DNA from: Streptomyces regalis
Lineage (GTDB): Bacteria; Actinomycetota; Actinomycetes; Streptomycetales; Streptomycetaceae
Direction of reading: 5' to 3'
Assembly: GCF_001509475.1 (NCBI RefSeq)
Contig: NZ_LLZG01000142.1
Span: 30,436 to 94,435 of the forward strand
DNA length: 64,000 nucleotides
Program-made: the position numbers and the translations under genes
Shown: piece after piece, positions 59,827-64,000 of the stretch
Position numbering within the stretch: the first letter of the stretch is position 1
How the letters are laid out: every line of letters starts with the position of its first letter
Notes under the pieces: model-generated
The model's database searches: none
What the model saw: only the letters and a program-made list of their open reading frames with translations
What the model was told of the DNA's origin: nothing

Positions 59827-62800
59827 TCAGTCGGCGACCCAATTTCCGTTCTCCTGACGGACATTGATAACCCACACGAGGAATGGGTCTCCTCGCTTCA
59901 TGCGATTCCGACTGAGGAACGCACTCATGTCACGGCCCTGCTGGTCGTTCTCCCACTTCGGAACGCCCATGGTCTGGGCACCGATGCCGCCCTGGAAGGT
60001 GGAGGCGAAGGGATACTCGTCGCACGAGCCTGGGCCCGTCCACACGGCCTTGCAGCCGGCCAGTTCACGGTTCAGCTCGGCTGCGGCCTTGTCCCGCATG
60101 GTGTGCAGGAGCCATGGCTTTCCGCTGGCGATGGCCGAGGCGTCGTTGATGGCGATCTGCGGTGTCCGCTTGCCGTCGACCACGAAGATCGGCAGATCGC
60201 GGCACTCGTCCTCGCTGAGACCCTGGTCCTCCTGGCACTGGTCCACGGCCTCGTCCCACTGCGGGGCGGTCAGCCCCTGGGGGACGGCCTGCGGCGCCGG
60301 CGCAGGAATCGACCCGCTGTCGTCGTCGCTGCCGGTGTCGATCCGCGGACCACGAGGCGTCTGCGTCGGCTCCGGGTCGTCCTGCCTGGCCTGCTCGACG
60401 GCATCCCGGATGCCCTCCGCCGTCGAGGTGATGGCGTCGCCGAAGTTGTCCAGCAGACTCGGCCGGCCGGCCTGCTCGCTGGCCACCTCGTCCGTCGCCA
60501 GCGCGGCCACAACGACGACCGCGACGATGATCACCGGGATCGCGATCGCGAAGTGCCCGTCTACCTCGACCCGGCTGGTCGGGTTGCCGCCGGTGAAGGC
60601 GTAGCGGTTGCTGGTGTATGGGTCGATGCCGAGACTCATGTCCGACAGGGCGCCGTTGTACATGTCCCGGGTGGTGAAGCGGTTCAGGCCCGGGTTGTAG
60701 TCGCGGAATCCCATGTCGTACGTGCCGGACTGGGCGTCCCAGCGCTTGGCGTTGAAGCGGTACGGGTTGTACGGCTCCTTGGCCGGGTTCGCGGCGTCGG
60801 GCTTATCGAGGCCGGTGAACTCCGCCTCGTCGCTCGATCCGTACGCCGTGTAGCCGTAGGTCGCCTTGGTGTCGCCGTTCCCGTCGGTGACGGTCTCGAC
60901 GTCGAAGTGACCGTTGTAGCCGTAGTAGCCGTCCTCGGTCGTGCCGTCGGTGTTGTGCGTGATCTGCGACAGACGCTCGCCCCACGGGCTGTACTGGTAC
61001 GACTTGGTCAGCCGGTCGGCGACCTCCTCGCTCAGCACCTCGCCCGACAGGCCGAGGTAATTGAACGTCGTCGTCTTGCCGTCCGCAGTCTTCGTGGCCG
61101 TTCGGTCGAGCGGGTCGAAGGTGAACGTGGTCGACTCCATCGCGCCGCCCGCGCCCTGCTTCTGGGACTCGATGACGTGATCGAAGCCGTCGTAGACGCT
61201 CCGCTGCACGACGGCCCCGCCCGAGGTGACCGACTCCTGACGACCGAAGGGGTCGTAGTTGTAACGGAATTCGGTCCCGCCGGCTGTCGAGCTCAGCAGC
61301 CGGTTACGGTCGTACGTGAACGTCGTCGGCGTGCCCTGGACCGTCTGGCTGATGACGTTGGCGTTGTCGTCATGCACGTACGTGTCGGTTCCCGCACCTG
61401 TGCCCGTCTTGACCGCCTGGGCGATCCGGTTCACGGGGTCGTAGATGTAGTTCGTGGTGGAGTCGAGGTATGCCGCGTGGTTGTCGGCGTTCATCTTCCT
61501 CGCGACGTCCTGCGCCGTGTTGCCGTTGGCGTCGTAGGCGTAGGTGTGCGAGGAGACGAGCGTGTCGTTCGGCTTCTTCTCCGTCGTGGACTTCAGCGCA
61601 CCGTCGAGGAAGTAGGTGTGGTCGACGGTGTTGCCGTTGGCCTTGGTCTGACGCAGCGCCTGACCACGGTCGGTGTAGGTGTACGACGTGACCTTGGGAG
61701 AGGCGTCCGTCGGGGTCTTGCCGACCGACACCGTGCTGACGAGATCACGAAGGTCGTAGGTGTACTTCGAGAACTGGTCGGGGTGGGTGACCGTCTCCGG
61801 CTGGTTGTTGGCGTCGTAGGTGTAGGAGACGGACTTCTTCTCCTGGCCGGCGAGCGCCTCGGTCACCTTCTGGACCTGGTTGAGGCCGGTGTAGGTGACG
61901 GTGTAGGCGTCGATCCGCGCCCCGGACGAGGTGTCGTCGATCGAGGTGAGGTTGCCGTTGGCGTCGTACGCGTAGGAGAAGTCGTGCTTCTCCGTGTCCG
62001 TCTCGCCGCTGTTGTCGCGCACCAGCTTCACGCCGTCGGCGACGGCCTTTCCGCCGGTGTTCTGGAAGAGCTCGAGTTTGGCCGCGTTGCCCTGGGCGAA
62101 CGCGAACGATCCCAGCGGAACCCAGGTGCCGGGAGCCGTGTTCTGGTCGATCGTCTTGTCCGTCGTGCCGCCGGAATGCGTGACCGTGTACTTCGCGGTC
62201 GAGGCGGCTCCGGCGACCTGCGGGAACTTCACGTAGGCGGTATAGGTGCCCGCCTTGGGGATGTTGAGCGTCCAGGTGAACGCGTCCGTCCCCGTGCCAG
62301 CGGCGTGGACCTCGTGGTCATAGCCCTGCTGGCCGGTGGTGCTGCCCTTAGTCCAACTACCTGTGGAGCTGGTGTTCTGGGTGTCGGAGTTGTCGACGAG
62401 CACCACGGCGCTGCCGACCGGAACACCGTCGTCCGTCTTGGACTTGAGCTTGCCGTCCGGGTAGAACGACCAGCCCATCGTGCGGTTGGACGAACCACCC
62501 GCCGACGTCAGGGTCCGGGCGGTCTGCTGGCCCATGTCGTTGTAGTCGAACGTGGTGACGATGTCCCACGGGTCCGTGGACGACTTGGCCCACCCGTTGT
62601 CGAAGTAGGTGTAGGTGGTTTCGTTGCGGACAGTCTGGCCTGCCGACGGCGGCAGAGAGGTCCTGGAGACCCGGCCCACCTCGTCGTAGAACGTCTGGGT
62701 GTAGACATTCGGGTTGTTGTAGCGGGCGTCCGCCGGGTCGTACGGCTGGAACTGCTTGACCGGACGGTTCAGCTTGTCGTACTCACTCCGGTGCGTGAAG

Positions 62801-64000
62801 TCGGTCGAGTCGGCGGTGTCGACGCCACGCGGGGTGATCACCTTGGTGGTGTTGCCAACCTGGTCGTACCCGTACTTCGTCGTCCGGTACGTGACGTTCG
62901 GGCTGGTGCCCGTGTGCGGGACCTTGACTTCGGTCCGCTGACCACGCTCGTCGTAGGTGACGGTCGTGGTGTTGTTGTCCGCGTCCGTGGTGGAGACGAC
63001 CAGCGAGTCCTTGTCGTAGGACCGCTTGGTGGTCTTGCCGGCCGCGTCCGTGACCGTCGTGGCCCTGTGGTTCAGGTCGTAGGCGGTCTTGGTGGTGTAG
63101 TCGGTGGTGTCGGCGGTCGCGTTCTTCTTCGGATCGACGACCGTGACGACGTTGCCGACGTTGTCGTACTCGTAGGAGATCTTGTCACCGGCCGCGTTGA
63201 CGACCGAGGTGAGCTGGTTGATCGCGTCGTACATGTGAGTGGTGACATAGTCGGACGTGTCGCCCGTCGTCAGCGTGCCCTTGGGCTCCGTCGACGACTT
63301 CAGATTGCCGACCTTGTCGTACGCGTAGACCGTCCGCCGCTCGTTCGACGTCTCCGTGTCCTTCGGCTCGGCGGCCGAGGTCATCTGGTCCGCGGCGTCG
63401 TAGACCGCCGTGGAGACCGCCCCGTTGGGCGCCGTGACTGTGGTGACGTTGTCGTTGGCGTCGTAGACCTGCGCCGGCGTCGTGATGAGAACGCCCGCGG
63501 CCTGGTCCTTGGGGACCGTGTTGACCAGCGGACGCCCGTAGACGTCGTAGGTCTGCGTGGTCTTCTTGCCCAGGGCGTCGGTCACCTCTCGGACCTGGCC
63601 GCGCTCGTCATAGACGAACGAGGTGGCGTGGTCCAGCGCGTCGGTGATCTTCCCCGGGTAGCCGGTGGGCCCGAAGTCGCTGTTGACGGTCGCGTTGCCG
63701 TTGGCGTCGATCGTCCGGGTGGGCTGGCCGTAGGCGTCGTACTCGTGCCGCGTGGTGTAGTCGTCCGGGGTGCCCGTACTGGCGACTCCCTTCGGGTCGG
63801 TGACCGAGGTCAGGTTGCCGAAGCTGTCGTAGCCGAACTGCCAGACGCGGCCCTCCGGGGAGGCCTTGCGGAACAGGTCAGCCGAGAAGCCGTCCGCACG
63901 CGTCTGGTACTCGTACTTCGCCGCGTTCGCCGGCCACTTGGTGGTGTCCGACACACAGGTGGCCGTCTGGTCCGGCACGCCCACCTTGTTGTTCTCCGCG
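59827..64000 (-). CDS. Rhs/YD-repeat polymorphic toxin with NucA/NucB-type DNase tip (5' end outside window)
   Basis: At least 1390 residues of a large exported or contact-delivered toxin; its N-terminus lies beyond the right edge. More than 25 YD repeats are visible, such as YDAYGQPTRTIDANGNA and YDERGQVREVTDALG. A golvesin-like insert near residue 575 (FTWTLNIPKAGTYTAYVKFP) interrupts them. The Rhs core ends with RFNAKRWDAQSGTYDMGFRD and NRYAFTGGNPTSRVEVDGH. A short hydrophobic Val/Ala stretch and an Asp/Pro linker lead to the ~110-residue tip. That tip has CDEYPFASTFQGG and later EN-QGRD, the NucA/NucB deoxyribonuclease signature. A neighbouring immunity gene and two displaced tips complete the locus. 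Confidence 0.9.
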   Translation of the reverse strand, partial: AENNKVGVPDQTATCVSDTTKWPANAAKYEYQTRADGFSADLFRKASPEGRVWQFGYDSFGNLTSVTDPKGVASTGTPDDYTTRHEYDAYGQPTRTIDANGNATVNSDFGPTGYPGKITDALDHATSFVYDERGQVREVTDALGKKTTQTYDVYGRPLVNTVPKDQAAGVLITTPAQVYDANDNVTTVTAPNGAVSTAVYDAADQMTSAAEPKDTETSNERRTVYAYDKVGNLKSSTEPKGTLTTGDTSDYVTTHMYDAINQLTSVVNAAGDKISYEYDNVGNVVTVVDPKKNATADTTDYTTKTAYDLNHRATTVTDAAGKTTKRSYDKDSLVVSTTDADNNTTTVTYDERGQRTEVKVPHTGTSPNVTYRTTKYGYDQVGNTTKVITPRGVDTADSTDFTHRSEYDKLNRPVKQFQPYDPADARYNNPNVYTQTFYDEVGRVSRTSLPPSAGQTVRNETTYTYFDNGWAKSSTDPWDIVTTFDYNDMGQQTARTLTSAGGSSNRTMGWSFYPDGKLKSKTDDGVPVGSAVVLVDNSDTQNTSSTGSWTKGSTTGQQGYDHEVHAAGTGTDAFTWTLNIPKAGTYTAYVKFPQVAGAASTAKYTVTHSGGTTDKTIDQNTAPGTWVPLGSFAFAQGNAAKLELFQNTGGKAVADGVKLVRDNSGETDTEKHDFSYAYDANGNLTSIDDTSSGARIDAYTVTYTGLNQVQKVTEALAGQEKKSVSYTYDANNQPETVTHPDQFSKYTYDLRDLVSTVSVGKTPTDASPKVTSYTYTDRGQALRQTKANGNTVDHTYFLDGALKSTTEKKPNDTLVSSHTYAYDANGNTAQDVARKMNADNHAAYLDSTTNYIYDPVNRIAQAVKTGTGAGTDTYVHDDNANVISQTVQGTPTTFTYDRNRLLSSTAGGTEFRYNYDPFGRQESVTSGGAVVQRSVYDGFDHVIESQKQGAGGAMESTTFTFDPLDRTATKTADGKTTTFNYLGLSGEVLSEEVADRLTKSYQYSPWGERLSQITHNTDGTTEDGYYGYNGHFDVETVTDGNGDTKATYGYTAYGSSDEAEFTGLDKPDAANPAKEPYNPYRFNAKRWDAQSGTYDMGFRDYNPGLNRFTTRDMYNGALSDMSLGIDPYTSNRYAFTGGNPTSRVEVDGHFAIAIPVIIVAVVVVAALATDEVASEQAGRPSLLDNFGDAITSTAEGIRDAVEQARQDDPEPTQTPRGPRIDTGSDDDSGSIPAPAPQAVPQGLTAPQWDEAVDQCQEDQGLSEDECRDLPIFVVDGKRTPQIAINDASAIASGKPWLLHTMRDKAAAELNRELAGCKAVWTGPGSCDEYPFASTFQGGIGAQTMGVPKWENDQQGRDMSAFLSRNRMKRGDPFLVWVINVRQENGNWVAD

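Overview
The window is high-GC actinobacterial DNA with the gene content and codon use of a Streptomyces chromosome. Supporting signs are third-position G/C bias, GTG and TTG starts, tightly coupled operons, paired ECF sigma factors, spore/cell-wall hydrolases, and interspersed palindromic repeats I recognise from Streptomyces. From memory the backbone resembles the SCO4860-SCO4890 neighbourhood of S. coelicolor. I could not run any search, so all family calls come from reading motifs.

Layout. (1) 1-8.5 kb: a nucleoside-salvage unit on the minus strand: an M20 amidohydrolase, two BmpA-type binding lipoproteins, a double-domain ABC ATPase, two permeases, and the start of cytidine deaminase. 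Near-identical CTACGCGCGTAG-like palindromes lie upstream of both bmpA genes and the ATPase. (2) 8.7-25.7 kb: a surface-glycan locus. It has a NeuB-type synthase, a CMP-nonulosonate synthetase fused to a HAD phosphatase, polysialyltransferase-like and GT52-like enzymes, a DUF6716 enzyme and a GT2. It continues with a GT8 + pyruvyltransferase fusion, a GT29 sialyltransferase, an acyltransferase 3 and SAM-methyltransferase-like proteins. A secreted serine protease sits inside it. This fits synthesis of a Kdn/sialic-acid-like wall polymer. (3) 25.8-36 kb: a TetR/FAD-monooxygenase pair with twin operators, a sulfotransferase, a secreted sialidase with two ricin-type lectins, decayed AraC and MFS genes, a Uma2 nuclease, an acyl-CoA mutase large subunit, and an L,D-transpeptidase lipoprotein. 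(4) 36.2-48.4 kb: two similar ECF-sigma/membrane-protein operons bracket an accessory island. The island holds a pseudo-receiver LuxR regulator, a 1203-residue kinase-like/STAND/TPR protein coupled to an S-4TM pore-forming protein, and an AAA+DUF234 nuclease. Shared sequence blocks occur at both island edges. (5) 48.6-56 kb: lipoproteins, a septum-formation-like protein, a large secreted PGRP amidase with FG-GAP repeats, a PIN toxin/antitoxin pair, and a helix-turn-helix protein. (6) 56.2-64 kb: an Rhs polymorphic-toxin locus. It contains one long Rhs gene running off the right edge with a NucA/NucB-type DNase tip, a DUF6461-like candidate immunity gene, two displaced Rhs C-terminal cassettes, one SUKH immunity gene and a transposase remnant.

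The best candidates for something undescribed are the STAND-kinase/S-4TM pair in the island, the layered Rhs cassette array, and the eukaryote-type GT29 enzyme next to a nonulosonic-acid pathway. No rRNA, tRNA or CRISPR array was seen.
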